Shown here piece by piece: positions 50,898-60,826 of a DNA stretch of 64,000 nucleotides. Both the position numbers and the translations under genes were made by a program. The DNA is taken from positions 62,001 to 126,000 of the forward strand of contig DDLS01000137.1 of NCBI GenBank assembly GCA_002340255.1, in the 5' to 3' direction. Every line of letters begins with the position of its first letter. Within the stretch, counting starts at the first letter, position 1. The DNA is from Cyanobacteria bacterium UBA2566. Lineage in GTDB: Bacteria; Cyanobacteriota; Cyanobacteriia; Cyanobacteriales; Desertifilaceae. The notes under the pieces were generated by a model. The model had not been told where the DNA came from. It ran no database searches and saw only the letters and a list, made by a program, of their open reading frames with translations.

Positions 50898-53546
50898 ATG
50901 CAGCCAACTGATTCATCGAAATTTACCAATAAAGCTTGGGAAGCCATTGTCAACTCTCAGGATGTCGCTCGTCGCGGGAAACATCAGCAGTTGGAAGTCG
51001 AGCATGTGGCGATCGCCCTTTTGGAGCAAGGAGGACTGGCTAAAACTATTCTAGAAAAGGCGGGAATTGATCCAGGACGGTTATTACAGCAACTCAACCA
51101 GTTTGATAGTCGGCAGAAAACCACCTACAATGTTGACCAACTGTATCTTGGTCGCAGTTTAGATAAGCTCCTCGATGAAGCCGAAAGTGCCCGCCAAGCT
51201 TGGAATGATGAATATATCTCCGTCGAGCATATTTTACTGGCTCTTGCCGAAGATCAACGGATTGGCAGGGAATTGGTGCGCCGGTTTAACCGCACCCGCA
51301 CCCAACTCGAACAAACGATCAAAGACATTCGCGGCAGTCAAACCGTCTCGGATCAAGCCCCAGAAAATAGCTACAACGCTTTGGAGAAATATGGGCGAGA
51401 TTTGACAGAATTGGCGCGATCGGGCAATTTAGACCCCGTTATCGGGCGGGATGAGGAGATTCGGCGGGTGATACAAGTCCTCTCCCGCAGACGGAAAAAT
51501 AATCCGGTGTTAATTGGGGAACCAGGAGTAGGAAAAACGGCGATCGCCGAAGCCCTAGCGCAGCGTATCGTTAATAATGAAGTGCCAGAGTCTCTGAAAA
51601 ACCGGCAACTGATTACCCTGGATATGGGCAGTTTAATCGCTGGAGCCAAATATCGGGGCGAATTTGAAGCCAGACTGCGGGCAGTTTTACGGGAAGTTAC
51701 CCATTCTGAAGGGCAAATTGTTCTCTTTATCGACGAGCTACATACCGTAGTGGGAACCGGTTCCGGACAGTCGAGTGCCATGGATGCCTCGAATTTACTC
51801 AAACCCATGTTAGCGCGGGGCGAGTTGCGCTGTATTGGAGCAACCACTTTGGATGAATACCGCAATTATATTGAAAAAGATGCGGCTCTAGAGCGTCGTT
51901 TCCAACAAGTTTATGTCGATCAACCCGGTGTCGAAGATACCATTTCCATCCTGCGAGGGTTAAAAGAGCGCTACGAAGTCCACCATGGAGTTAAAATTAC
52001 GGACTCGGCGCTGGTAGCAGCCGCGAAGTTATCGAACCGGTATATTACGGATCGCTTCTTGCCCGACAAGGCGATCGATTTAGTCGATGAAGCGGCTGCT
52101 AAACTGAAAATGGATATTACCTCCAAACCGGTGGAACTGGAAACTAGAGATCGCCGGATCATGCAATTAGAGATGGAAAAACTCTCTTTGGATGGGGAAC
52201 AAACCAAAGAACCCCAAGAAAGAGTCAGACGCATTGAGCAAGAAATTACCGAACTCAAGCAAGAACAGAAAAAATTAAACGATCAATGGCAAGGGGAAAA
52301 ACAATTGATCGATGATATTAATATCCTCAAAGAATTAGAAGACCAGTTGCGCGTGCAAATTGAACAAGCAGAACGAGCTTATGATTTAAATCGGGCAGCG
52401 CAACTCAAATATGGAAAATTAGAGAAAACGGAACGGGAGCGGGAAACGAAAGAAGGGCAACTACAACAGCTACAGGAACAAGGTTCGGCTCTATTGCGCG
52501 AACAAGTCACCGAAGCCGATATTGCCGAAATTGTCGCTAAGTGGACGGGTATTCCAGTCAATAGTTTACTGGAGTCGGAACGGCAAAAACTGCTACACCT
52601 GGAGAGCTATTTACACCAGCGAGTGGTCGGTCAACATGAGGCTGTACAGGCGGTTTCTGAAGCCATACGCCGTGCCAGAGCAGGAATGAAAGATCCCGGT
52701 CGTCCCATCGGTTCGTTCCTGTTCATGGGGCCGACAGGGGTGGGAAAAACGGAATTAGCCAGATCCTTGGCCGCCAGTTTATTCGACTCGGAAGAAGCCA
52801 TGGTCAGAATTGATATGTCCGAGTATATGGAAAAACACGCCATTTCCCGTTTAGTAGGCGCGCCTCCGGGATATGTGGGATACGAGGAAGGGGGACAGTT
52901 AAGCGAACAAGTCCGTCGTCGTCCCTATTCTGTGGTGCTATTAGATGAAGTAGAAAAAGCGCACCCGGATGTGTTTAATATTTTGCTACAAGTCCTCGAT
53001 GATGGTCGAATCACGGACTCCCAAGGACGGACGATTGATTTCCGCAATACGGTGATTGTGATGACCAGTAATATTGGATCGGAGCATATCTTGGATGTTT
53101 CCGGCGATGATAGCCAATATGAAGAGATGCGCAAACGGGTACAAAAGGCACTCCGCAAACAGTTTCGACCGGAATTTCTCAACCGCGTTGACGATCTTAT
53201 TCTCTTCCATGCCTTGGGTAAAGGGGAATTGGGCAATATTGTCCATATTCAACTCAAACGCACTCAGCAGTTGTTAGCCGAACAAAAGATTACGCTGGAA
53301 ATTACCCCGACTGCGGTTGACCATCTGGTAGAAGCAGGCTACGATCCGGTCTATGGGGCCCGTCCCCTAAAACGGGCGATTCAAAAACAGGTAGAAAATG
53401 CGATCGCCACCCGAATTTTAGACAATAGCTTCATCGAAGGCGATATCATTAAAATTGATTGCCAAGAGGGTGCGCTCGCCTTCAGTAAACTTAGTGATGT
53501 AATTGTATCTCCAAAACCCGAACCCGTTGCCTCGATCTCCGAGTAA
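50898..53546 (+). CDS. clpB: ClpB disaggregase (Hsp100)
   Basis: 882 residues. The N-terminal double Clp-N repeat (about 5-145) precedes AAA+ 1 with Walker A GEPGVGKT (near 208) and Walker B VLFIDELHTV, then the long coiled-coil M domain (about 400-535) and AAA+ 2 with GPTGVGKT (near 611), VVLLDEVEKAHPD and the C-terminal RPLKRAIQ motif. It lacks the ClpP-docking loop of ClpA/ClpC, so it works with DnaK to recover aggregated proteins. It resembles cyanobacterial ClpB; I cannot say which paralogue. No CIRCE operator is seen in the 270-bp upstream gap. Confidence 0.97.
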   Translation: MQPTDSSKFTNKAWEAIVNSQDVARRGKHQQLEVEHVAIALLEQGGLAKTILEKAGIDPGRLLQQLNQFDSRQKTTYNVDQLYLGRSLDKLLDEAESARQAWNDEYISVEHILLALAEDQRIGRELVRRFNRTRTQLEQTIKDIRGSQTVSDQAPENSYNALEKYGRDLTELARSGNLDPVIGRDEEIRRVIQVLSRRRKNNPVLIGEPGVGKTAIAEALAQRIVNNEVPESLKNRQLITLDMGSLIAGAKYRGEFEARLRAVLREVTHSEGQIVLFIDELHTVVGTGSGQSSAMDASNLLKPMLARGELRCIGATTLDEYRNYIEKDAALERRFQQVYVDQPGVEDTISILRGLKERYEVHHGVKITDSALVAAAKLSNRYITDRFLPDKAIDLVDEAAAKLKMDITSKPVELETRDRRIMQLEMEKLSLDGEQTKEPQERVRRIEQEITELKQEQKKLNDQWQGEKQLIDDINILKELEDQLRVQIEQAERAYDLNRAAQLKYGKLEKTERERETKEGQLQQLQEQGSALLREQVTEADIAEIVAKWTGIPVNSLLESERQKLLHLESYLHQRVVGQHEAVQAVSEAIRRARAGMKDPGRPIGSFLFMGPTGVGKTELARSLAASLFDSEEAMVRIDMSEYMEKHAISRLVGAPPGYVGYEEGGQLSEQVRRRPYSVVLLDEVEKAHPDVFNILLQVLDDGRITDSQGRTIDFRNTVIVMTSNIGSEHILDVSGDDSQYEEMRKRVQKALRKQFRPEFLNRVDDLILFHALGKGELGNIVHIQLKRTQQLLAEQKITLEITPTAVDHLVEAGYDPVYGARPLKRAIQKQVENAIATRILDNSFIEGDIIKIDCQEGALAFSKLSDVIVSPKPEPVASISE

Positions 53547-53557
53547 AGAGAGGAAAA

Positions 53558-54532
53558 ATGTCTGTACAATTTACCGTTTCTATCCCCACCTATAATGGCG
53601 CAAACCGGTTTCCAGAAGTTTTGGATAAATTGCGCCAACAAACTGGAGTTGATTCGCTCTCCTGGGAAATTATCTTAGTGGATAATAATAGTACGGACAA
53701 AACTAAACAAATTTTCCAAGAGTACCAAGAAAATTGGGATTTAGATATTCCCTTGCGCTATATCTTTGAGCCACAACAAGGACTTGCCTTTGCTCGACAA
53801 TGTGCCTTCAAAGAAGCGCGAGGAGAGTGGGTAGGCTTCCTGGATGACGATAATTTGCCCTATCCCAATTGGCTGATTTCAGCTTATCAGTTTGGGCAAG
53901 CACATCCTAAAGCGGGAGCCTTGGGTAGTCAGGTTCACGGTTTATTTGAATCTCCTCCTTCAGAAGAGCTTAAACCTCTCCTACCTTATTTAGCTCTGGT
54001 TGAACGAGGTTCTAAACCCCGACTCTACCCTCCTCAAAATAACCTCCTTCCTCCAGGTGCTGGTGTTGTCATTCGCAAACAAGCGTGGTTAGAAAGTGTG
54101 CCGGAAAAATTAACCTTAAGTGGCAGAATCAACGGTAAGTTTATTAGTGGTGAAGATTTAGAGCTATTATCCTACATTCAAAACAAAGGCTGGGATATTT
54201 GGTACAATCCAGCGATGGAATTGGATCATAAAATTCCCCCTTGGCGTTTAGAACGAGATTATTTAATTCAGATGTTTCGGGGAATTGGTCTGAGTCGATA
54301 TGTCACTCGTACCTTGAAGGCTAAGGATTGGCAGAGGGTTTTAATTTATCCCCTCTATATGATCAATGATACCAGAAAGCTTGTCATGTTGCTGTTGCGC
54401 TACCGCGATCGCGTCCAATCTGATATCGTTGCAACCTGTCAATTAGAAATTCTCCTCAATAGTTTGAGGAGTCCATTTTATTTGTGGATGCAAGGGTATT
54501 TTAATAAGACAATTGATAGGTCTAAAGTTTGA
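53558..54532 (+). CDS. Glycosyltransferase family 2, first of a tandem pair
   Basis: 324 residues. GT-A core: VSIPTYNGANRFPEVLDKL, LVDNNSTDKT, the acidic VGFLDDDNLPYPNW and PGAGVVIRKQAWLESV. It starts 11 bp after clpB and may be carried on its transcript. The next gene is a clear paralogue, aligned through its whole length (same YNGA-R-PEVL start and GFLDDDNLP, ISGRxx...GEDxEL blocks). The pair probably makes a polysaccharide or glycolipid. Donor sugar unknown. Confidence 0.9.
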   Translation: MSVQFTVSIPTYNGANRFPEVLDKLRQQTGVDSLSWEIILVDNNSTDKTKQIFQEYQENWDLDIPLRYIFEPQQGLAFARQCAFKEARGEWVGFLDDDNLPYPNWLISAYQFGQAHPKAGALGSQVHGLFESPPSEELKPLLPYLALVERGSKPRLYPPQNNLLPPGAGVVIRKQAWLESVPEKLTLSGRINGKFISGEDLELLSYIQNKGWDIWYNPAMELDHKIPPWRLERDYLIQMFRGIGLSRYVTRTLKAKDWQRVLIYPLYMINDTRKLVMLLLRYRDRVQSDIVATCQLEILLNSLRSPFYLWMQGYFNKTIDRSKV

Positions 54533-54546
54533 GAGATTCATTACTT

Positions 54547-55521
54547 ATGACAGTAGATTTTACCATTGCAATTATTACTTATAATGGAGCCACAAGGATT
54601 CCAGAAGTTTTAGAGTGTTTATTGAAGCAAGAGATAAACTCTATCAACTGGGAAGTTTTAGTGGTTGACAACAATAGCGAAGATAACACTCGCGAAGTCG
54701 TTTTGCAATATGGGAAAACTTGGCGTACAGATAGTCAACTTCGTTATACATTTGAGAGTCGTCAAGGGGCAACTTATGCCCGATATCGTGCGGTAGCAGA
54801 AGCCAAGAGTAAAAGTTTAATCGGGTTTCTAGATGATGATAATTTACCGAAAGCAAATTGGGTTGCAGAAAGTGTTGATTTTGGCATAAAAAATCCTAAT
54901 ATTGGTGCGTATGGTGGAATCATTCATGCCCAACTGGATATCGATCCACCCAGTTATTTTCGCCAGATGAAAAACTATCTAACCATATGCAATCGCGGTT
55001 CTAAGCCTTTCCAATATAAACGTAGTAATAAGATTCGCAGAATTCCCCCTGCACCCGGTGTTGTGATTCGTAAAGAAGCTTGGCAAGAGGCGATGCCTGC
55101 TCCAGAAAAATTGTTAATTTCAGGACGAGATCCAAGGACAATGGCTGCGGGTGAAGATGCAGAAATGATGCTTTATATCCAAAATAGTTCCTGGGAAGTT
55201 TGGCATAATCCCAAAATGGAGATTTGGCATCATATCTATGCTCACCGCCTACAAGAAGACTATCTTCTGAAGTTAGCTAGAGGTTATGGTTTATCCAATC
55301 ATTTAACTCGTTTAGCACGATATTATCCTTGGCAACGTCCCTGGTTGCAGTTGCTTCGACCTGCATATTTTATACGTGGTGGTTTAAGAGTGATGATGTT
55401 TTATTACAAAAATCGCCATGACTTAGATCATGATTTCTCTAAACAATGTGAGTTGCAATGCAAAATTGGCCAGATGTATAGTCCATTCTTAGGAATTTAT
55501 ACAACTTTGATCCATAAATAA
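54547..55521 (+). CDS. Glycosyltransferase family 2, second of a tandem pair
   Basis: 324 residues from the ATG at 54547; the frame opens at a TTG 18 bp earlier that overlaps the upstream stop. It shares IAIITYNGATRIPEVLECL, VVDNNSEDNT, IGFLDDDNLPKANW, PPAPGVVIRKEAWQEA and AAGEDAEMMLYIQN with its neighbour, so the pair arose by tandem duplication. Both are the same length and likely act on the same glycan at successive positions. Confidence 0.9.
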   Translation: MTVDFTIAIITYNGATRIPEVLECLLKQEINSINWEVLVVDNNSEDNTREVVLQYGKTWRTDSQLRYTFESRQGATYARYRAVAEAKSKSLIGFLDDDNLPKANWVAESVDFGIKNPNIGAYGGIIHAQLDIDPPSYFRQMKNYLTICNRGSKPFQYKRSNKIRRIPPAPGVVIRKEAWQEAMPAPEKLLISGRDPRTMAAGEDAEMMLYIQNSSWEVWHNPKMEIWHHIYAHRLQEDYLLKLARGYGLSNHLTRLARYYPWQRPWLQLLRPAYFIRGGLRVMMFYYKNRHDLDHDFSKQCELQCKIGQMYSPFLGIYTTLIHK

Positions 55522-55590
55522 TGCTATGACGAGAAACAAGCGCAAATTGGGATTATAGAAAAGAGAATCGCTATCTGCCCACGATAACCT

Positions 55591-55632
55591 AGAAACTGAG
55601 TTTCTGGTGTATTGGGTAGAAACCCAGTTTCT
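55591..55632. repeat. Pair of AGAAAC-N3-GTTTCT palindromes
   Basis: AGAAACTGAGTTTCT (55591-55605) and AGAAACCCAGTTTCT (55618-55632), same orientation, 12 bp apart, between the converging GT2 and secA genes. They could form two hairpins and act as a bidirectional terminator. Confidence 0.7.
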
Positions 55633-55647
55633 TCTCACGGCTATTAT

Positions 55648-58476
55648 CTAAACGGTTTCCTGTTGAGCGGCTGCTTTGGGTTGTCCTTGGGGTTGGAACT
55701 GGAAGAGAGAATAAACTACATTGCGGCGAATGGAAATCATCATCTCTAAGAACAGTTCATAGCCTTCACTCTTATACTCAATCAATGGGTCTTTTTGCCC
55801 ATAACCACGCAGTCCCACAGACTCTCGCAAGGCATCCATTTGTTGGAGATGCTCTCGCCAGAGGGTATCAATTTGCTGGAGAATAAAGAACCGTTCTGCT
55901 TGACGCATTAACCCCGCTTGAATTTGGTCTACTTCTGCTTCTTTCAAGTCGTAAGCAATGCGGACTTGTTCGTGCAAGAAGGTTTTCATCTCCGCAAAAC
56001 TCAGGTCTTGGAGTTGTTGGGGTTGTAAGTCTCTGAGTAGATAGACAAACTCTTGGACTTTACTCACCAGTTGCCCCAAATCCCATTCTTCGGCGGGCAG
56101 TTCTGGGTTAACATAGGCTTCAACTATATCGTCCATGGTTCGTTCGGCATAGGCTATCACTTGTTCTTTCAAGTCTTGTCCTTCCAAGACGCGGCGACGC
56201 TCGGAATAAATGGCTCGGCGCTGGTTATTCATCACCTCGTCATATTCAAACACCTGCTTACGGATGTCGTAGTAGTAGGTTTCGACTTTCTTCTGCGCTC
56301 CTTCCAGAGAACGGGTGAGCATTCCTGACTCGATGGGCATATCTTCTTCCACGCGGAAGGCATTCATCAGACCGGCCACGCGATCGCCCCCAAAAATTCG
56401 CAGTAAGTTATCCTGTAAGCTGAGGAAAAACTTCGTCGTTCCAGGGTCACCTTGACGACCTGCACGACCTCGGAGCTGATTATCAATACGTCGAGAATCA
56501 TGGCGCTCTGTACCAATAACAAACAAACCACCGAGGTTAATCACCTCGTCATGTTCTTGGTCTGTCAATTCCTCATATTCCGAGCGAATTAGATTAAACA
56601 CTTCCCGCAGTTTTTGAATCACTGGGTCATTCGTCGGCGCTTTTTCTGCGGCTACCGCTACCTTATCCTCAGCCGTCAATTCCGGTAAAGAGCGCTCACC
56701 ATACTCTGCTACGGCAAAATCAACAACTTCTTTCAATTTAGCTTGGGTACTCGCCGACAACTCGGTGGGGAAAATCTTCGGGGACACCTTCCAAGTTTTC
56801 ACCTTCTTATCCAAACTAAACCCTTGGGCAGCCTTCCGTTTACCCGTACCCGCCACTTTCTGCACGCCCAAGCCATCCTCATCTTCCGGCTTCACAATTC
56901 GGGGCATAAAATACTCCCGCAACTTCAACCGGGCCATATAATCCGAGTTACCACCGAGTATAATATCTGTCCCTCGTCCTGCCATGTTCGTGGCGATCGT
57001 TACCCCCCCTTTGCGCCCAGCTTGCGCCACAATTTCCGATTCCCGCTCCACATTCTCCGGCTTCGCATTCAGCAACTGATGGGGCACACTCAATCCGCTC
57101 AACAGCTCTGACAAGACCTCCGACTTCTCCACACTCGTGGTTCCCACCAGAATCGGCCGACCTTCTTGGTAAAGTTCAGCACATTCTTTTGCCACCGCTT
57201 TCCACTTCGCTTCCTCTGTTTTATACACCACATCGGCCATGTCTTTGCGCCCTGTAGGTCGGTTGGTGGGAACAATGGTCACCTCTAAGTTATAGATCTT
57301 CTCAAATTCCGCTTCCTCTGTTTTTGCCGTTCCCGTCATTCCTGATAACTTGGGATAGAGCAAAAAGAAATTCTGATAGGTAATGCTAGCCAAGGTTTGG
57401 GTTTCTGGCTGAATCTCTACATGCTCTTTAGCCTCAATGGCCTGATGCAGTCCATCACTCCAGCGACGACCCGGCATTACGCGACCGGTAAACTCATCCA
57501 CAATGACAATTTCATCGTCCCGGACAATATAGTTAACATCCTTAATAAATAATTCCTTGGCCTTAATCGCGTTAAAGACAAAATGGGCCCAAGGGTCATC
57601 TGGATTAAATAAGTCGGCAACTTGTAAAAATTCTTCAGAGGCAATATATCCGTCATCGGTTAACAGCACATTACGGGCCTTTTCATCGACTTCATAATGG
57701 CCATTACCACTTTCCTCATCTAAGGCAACCAAACCTTGGGCCAGTTGAGCCGCTCTAATATACTTTTCACTGGGCCGGTCTACTTGGCCTGAAATAATCA
57801 GAGGGGTTCGCGCTTCATCAACTAAGACGGAATCGACTTCGTCAATGATGCAGAAATTAAACGGCCGCTGCACCACTTCAGCCATGGAAGAAGCCATATT
57901 ATCGCGTAGATAATCAAATCCGACTTCGGAGTTGGTCGCGTAAGTAATATCACAGTTATAGTTTTTGCGGCGTTCTGAGGGGGGCATATTCTGTTGAATC
58001 AAACCCACGCTTAATCCCAGGAACCGATGGACTTGCCCCATCCATTCTGCGTCCCGACGGGCCAGGTAGTCATTGACGGTAATCACATGAACTCCTTTGC
58101 CGGTGAGGGCGTTTAGATAAGCTGGAAGCGTAGCCACCAGGGTTTTTCCTTCCCCGGTTTTCATTTCTGCAATCTGGCCATCGTGGAGAACCATCCCCCC
58201 AATCATTTGTACATCGTAGTGGCGCATTCCCAAGACGCGCTTGCCTGCTTCGCGCACGACGGCGAATGCTTCGGGGAGGATGTCATCGAGTAAGTCTTTT
58301 TGTGCTTGCTCAGAACCTGCTTTTTCCAAACTTTGCTTAAATTCTGCGGTTTTGCCCCTCAATTCGTCGTCTGATAGACCTTGAATGTCTTCTTCGTAGA
58401 GGCTGATGTCAGAAACGAAGGGCTGATATTTTTTGAGTTTGCGGGTGTTGGGGTCACCAAACAGGTTTTTCAGCAT
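55648..58476 (-). CDS. secA: SecA preprotein translocase ATPase
   Basis: 942 residues. DEAD motor with Walker A MKTGEGKTLVA (about 102-112), Walker B IIDEVDSVLVDEARTPLIIS, the preprotein cross-linking domain, NBD2 with TNMAGRGTDIILGG and GRAGRQGDPG, and the helical scaffold and wing domains (LWREHLQQMDALRESVGLRGYGQKDPL). It drives Sec export at plasma and thylakoid membranes. The C-terminus (PQGQPKAAAQQETV) lacks the zinc-binding SecB-docking motif of E. coli, as is usual in cyanobacteria. Single gene with its own promoter. Confidence 0.98.
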   Translation of the reverse strand: MLKNLFGDPNTRKLKKYQPFVSDISLYEEDIQGLSDDELRGKTAEFKQSLEKAGSEQAQKDLLDDILPEAFAVVREAGKRVLGMRHYDVQMIGGMVLHDGQIAEMKTGEGKTLVATLPAYLNALTGKGVHVITVNDYLARRDAEWMGQVHRFLGLSVGLIQQNMPPSERRKNYNCDITYATNSEVGFDYLRDNMASSMAEVVQRPFNFCIIDEVDSVLVDEARTPLIISGQVDRPSEKYIRAAQLAQGLVALDEESGNGHYEVDEKARNVLLTDDGYIASEEFLQVADLFNPDDPWAHFVFNAIKAKELFIKDVNYIVRDDEIVIVDEFTGRVMPGRRWSDGLHQAIEAKEHVEIQPETQTLASITYQNFFLLYPKLSGMTGTAKTEEAEFEKIYNLEVTIVPTNRPTGRKDMADVVYKTEEAKWKAVAKECAELYQEGRPILVGTTSVEKSEVLSELLSGLSVPHQLLNAKPENVERESEIVAQAGRKGGVTIATNMAGRGTDIILGGNSDYMARLKLREYFMPRIVKPEDEDGLGVQKVAGTGKRKAAQGFSLDKKVKTWKVSPKIFPTELSASTQAKLKEVVDFAVAEYGERSLPELTAEDKVAVAAEKAPTNDPVIQKLREVFNLIRSEYEELTDQEHDEVINLGGLFVIGTERHDSRRIDNQLRGRAGRQGDPGTTKFFLSLQDNLLRIFGGDRVAGLMNAFRVEEDMPIESGMLTRSLEGAQKKVETYYYDIRKQVFEYDEVMNNQRRAIYSERRRVLEGQDLKEQVIAYAERTMDDIVEAYVNPELPAEEWDLGQLVSKVQEFVYLLRDLQPQQLQDLSFAEMKTFLHEQVRIAYDLKEAEVDQIQAGLMRQAERFFILQQIDTLWREHLQQMDALRESVGLRGYGQKDPLIEYKSEGYELFLEMMISIRRNVVYSLFQFQPQGQPKAAAQQETV

Positions 58477-58542
58477 AATCGATGTACTCTACCAGACACT
58501 TTGAGGGTAATTAAAAACTTCTCCTCATGGTATCACCTCTAA

Positions 58543-58574
58543 GATGGGTAATGGGTAATGGGTGATGGGTAATC
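58543..58574. repeat. STRR-like tract (GATGGGTAAT)
   Basis: Four tandem GATGGGTAATGGGTAAT-type units upstream of secA, between it and the DMT transporter gene. Confidence 0.75.
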
Positions 58575-58625
58575 ACCGTATCCCGGCATTCCTATCTTCC
58601 TTATCCGCGCTAGGGCATAGGGATA

Positions 58626-59648
58626 TTACATGCCTTTAAAGCCAACGGAGCGGTCTAGTCCAGAAGCGGATAGGGGTTTGGGAGAAGGGGGAGGAGAGAG
58701 ACGATTAAGGCCGATTTGGTTGATAATGATGGCGATCGCAATGACTGAGCCGCCGATATACTGGCCGAGGGTGGGAACTTCTCTGACAATGAGATAGGCA
58801 AAGACTATGGCAGCTAAGGGACTGAAGGCATTAACAAGGGAGACTTCGGACGCATTGCTGAGTTTGAGTCCTTTGAGCCAAAAAAATTGCCCGCCAACCA
58901 CGATGATGGCACTGTAGATTAACATCCATTGCCAAATTACAGGGGCAAAAACATCGGTAAAATGAGACCAACCAAAGAGTTTGACTACGATCGTGAAGAA
59001 AATTAGGGTTCCTAGGGTGGTGCGATAGAGGCTAAAAAAACCGAGAGAAATGTGTTGTAGGGTAATTTTACTGATTATAGTGGCGATCGCCGTGGCTACT
59101 GCTCCAGCAATGACCAGCAATTCCCCAACTCCGATCTCGAATGTTGCCATGTCCACCATCGAATCTGAAGCAGGTGCAATGAGTACGGTTAACCCAACTC
59201 CGATAAAGCCCAGGATAGCCCCAGCAATTACCCAAAGATTGACTCGTTCTTTAAGAAATAGAACGGATAAGGCTAACGTCAGTGGCGGTTCAATTCTGCC
59301 AATCAGGATTACATTACTGACGCTGGTTTGATCTAAAGCCCAAAATATAAGGGCTGGCCCTAATGCTCCTGATAATAGGGCAATCAGGCTTAAGAATACC
59401 CAATCTTTGCTCTTCAGTTTTTTCCAGGGATGGGTCTGGATTTCTTGACGATAGAGCAGAGTTAAAATAATCAATGCCCAAATATTGCCGACCAATAAGA
59501 CATTACAAAAAGAGATAGGATTTCGACCGTTAATCAGGTGTTGTTCTCCTAAGTTGATGATTTGACGAGTGACTGAACTGGAGGCAGCAAAAATCAGGGT
59601 TGCTAAGATTAAATAAATGCGTCCTGGAAGGCGATCGAGGAGATTCAT
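58626..59648 (-). CDS. EamA/DMT-superfamily transporter
   Basis: 340 residues from the ATG at 59648; an upstream frame extension to 59720 runs through GGGAATGGGG repeat and is rejected. Ten membrane segments in two EamA halves (LILATLIFAASSSVTRQI; FFSLYRTTLGTLIFFTIV). A proline-rich cytoplasmic tail (SPPPSPKPLSAS) follows. It is divergent from the LysR gene across 200 bp, the usual arrangement when a LysR protein controls its neighbour. The substrate is unknown. Confidence 0.88.
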   Translation of the reverse strand: MNLLDRLPGRIYLILATLIFAASSSVTRQIINLGEQHLINGRNPISFCNVLLVGNIWALIILTLLYRQEIQTHPWKKLKSKDWVFLSLIALLSGALGPALIFWALDQTSVSNVILIGRIEPPLTLALSVLFLKERVNLWVIAGAILGFIGVGLTVLIAPASDSMVDMATFEIGVGELLVIAGAVATAIATIISKITLQHISLGFFSLYRTTLGTLIFFTIVVKLFGWSHFTDVFAPVIWQWMLIYSAIIVVGGQFFWLKGLKLSNASEVSLVNAFSPLAAIVFAYLIVREVPTLGQYIGGSVIAIAIIINQIGLNRLSPPPSPKPLSASGLDRSVGFKGM

Positions 59649-59810
59649 CGGGAATGGGGAATGGGGTGAGGGTTGCCCTGTCGATCCTATGTTAGCGTCA
59701 GTAGAATAAATTTTCTCCAAGTCATACCCATTTTGAATTTTTACTTTTTAATTTTTAATCGATCAATTGTAGTCCTAAATACCAAATATAGGTGTAATGT
59801 TCGCTAAGGT

Positions 59811-59826
59811 TCTAAGATAACTTAGA
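59811..59826. promoter_or_regulatory. Dyad TCTAAG-N4-CTTAGA in the LysR/DMT divergent region
   Basis: Perfect 6-bp inverted repeat around ATAA, 24 bp before the LysR ATG. A LysR-type autoregulatory site is plausible; the spacing is slightly wider than the classic T-N11-A. Confidence 0.4.
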
Positions 59827-59849
59827 CTTAGGGATAGGCTAGGCAGCCT

Positions 59850-60797
59850 ATGCGTTTAGAGCAATTACAAGCATTTTTATCCGTTGCTAGAACTGGAAAC
59901 TTTCAACAGGCAGCTCATGAGTGTGGGGTCACTCAATCAACGATTAGCCGACAAATTCAAGGATTAGAGGCAGATTTGGGAACGGCCTTATTTCATCGTT
60001 CTTCGATCGCCAAATTGACAGTGGGTGGAGCCGTTCTACTTCCCCATGCTCGACGCATTTGCCAAGAATGGCAAACGGCTCAACAGGAAATCTCGGAACT
60101 GTTAGCGGGAAAGCAACAGGAACTGTGTGTCGCCGCCATTCCTTCCCTTTGTTCGTATGGTTTACCTCTCGTTTTACAGCGATTTTGTTGGTCTCATCCA
60201 GATGTTCAGTTACGCGTAACAGCTTTAGGGAGCGATCGCGCCTTGAAAGTGCTTAAAGATGGTTTAGTAGACTTAGCGCTCGTTATGCAAAATCGTTTTT
60301 TAACCACTAGTGCTGAGTTAGTGGTCGATCCCCTCTTTGAAGAAACTATTGCTGTGCTAATGGCAGCGGATCATCCTTTACGTCAAGAACAAGGGTTATC
60401 TTGGGAAGCAATTTCCCACTATCCGCAAGTACTATTTAAGGATGGATATGGGATGCAACGACTGGTTCATGAGCAGTTTAGCAAACACAATCTTCACTAT
60501 CGAGCCGTTTTAGAACTCAATACCTTAGACGCTTTTCGAGGGGTGATTCGCCAAGGAGAATTCCTGGCTATTTTACCTGAATCAGCCATAAGATTAGCCT
60601 GTGAAGATCCCGGCGTGATTTCCTGTCCCCTACAACCGAGTGTTCATGATGGGGGAAAACCTCTAACGCGTAATGTGGTGTTAGTCACCACTAAAGATCG
60701 GCTGCAAATTCCCCCTATTGAAAAGTTTCGTACCTTAGCCCTAGAATGTATTCCGCCTCAATTTGCTCGACAAGCAATAATTGCAAGTGGAAGATAA
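59850..60797 (+). CDS. LysR-family transcriptional regulator
   Basis: 315 residues. The N-terminal winged HTH is MRLEQLQAFLSVARTGNFQQAAHECGVTQSTISRQIQGLE in successive blocks, followed by the periplasmic-binding-like effector domain (about 90-300) with DVQLRVTALGSD and ILPESAIRL. It is probably autoregulated and may control the divergent DMT transporter or the genes downstream. trpD2 starts 29 bp after its stop, so it may head a four-gene transcript. Confidence 0.93.
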   Translation: MRLEQLQAFLSVARTGNFQQAAHECGVTQSTISRQIQGLEADLGTALFHRSSIAKLTVGGAVLLPHARRICQEWQTAQQEISELLAGKQQELCVAAIPSLCSYGLPLVLQRFCWSHPDVQLRVTALGSDRALKVLKDGLVDLALVMQNRFLTTSAELVVDPLFEETIAVLMAADHPLRQEQGLSWEAISHYPQVLFKDGYGMQRLVHEQFSKHNLHYRAVLELNTLDAFRGVIRQGEFLAILPESAIRLACEDPGVISCPLQPSVHDGGKPLTRNVVLVTTKDRLQIPPIEKFRTLALECIPPQFARQAIIASGR

Positions 60798-60826
60798 ATT
60801 AGGTAATCGGTAATAGGGAATAAATT

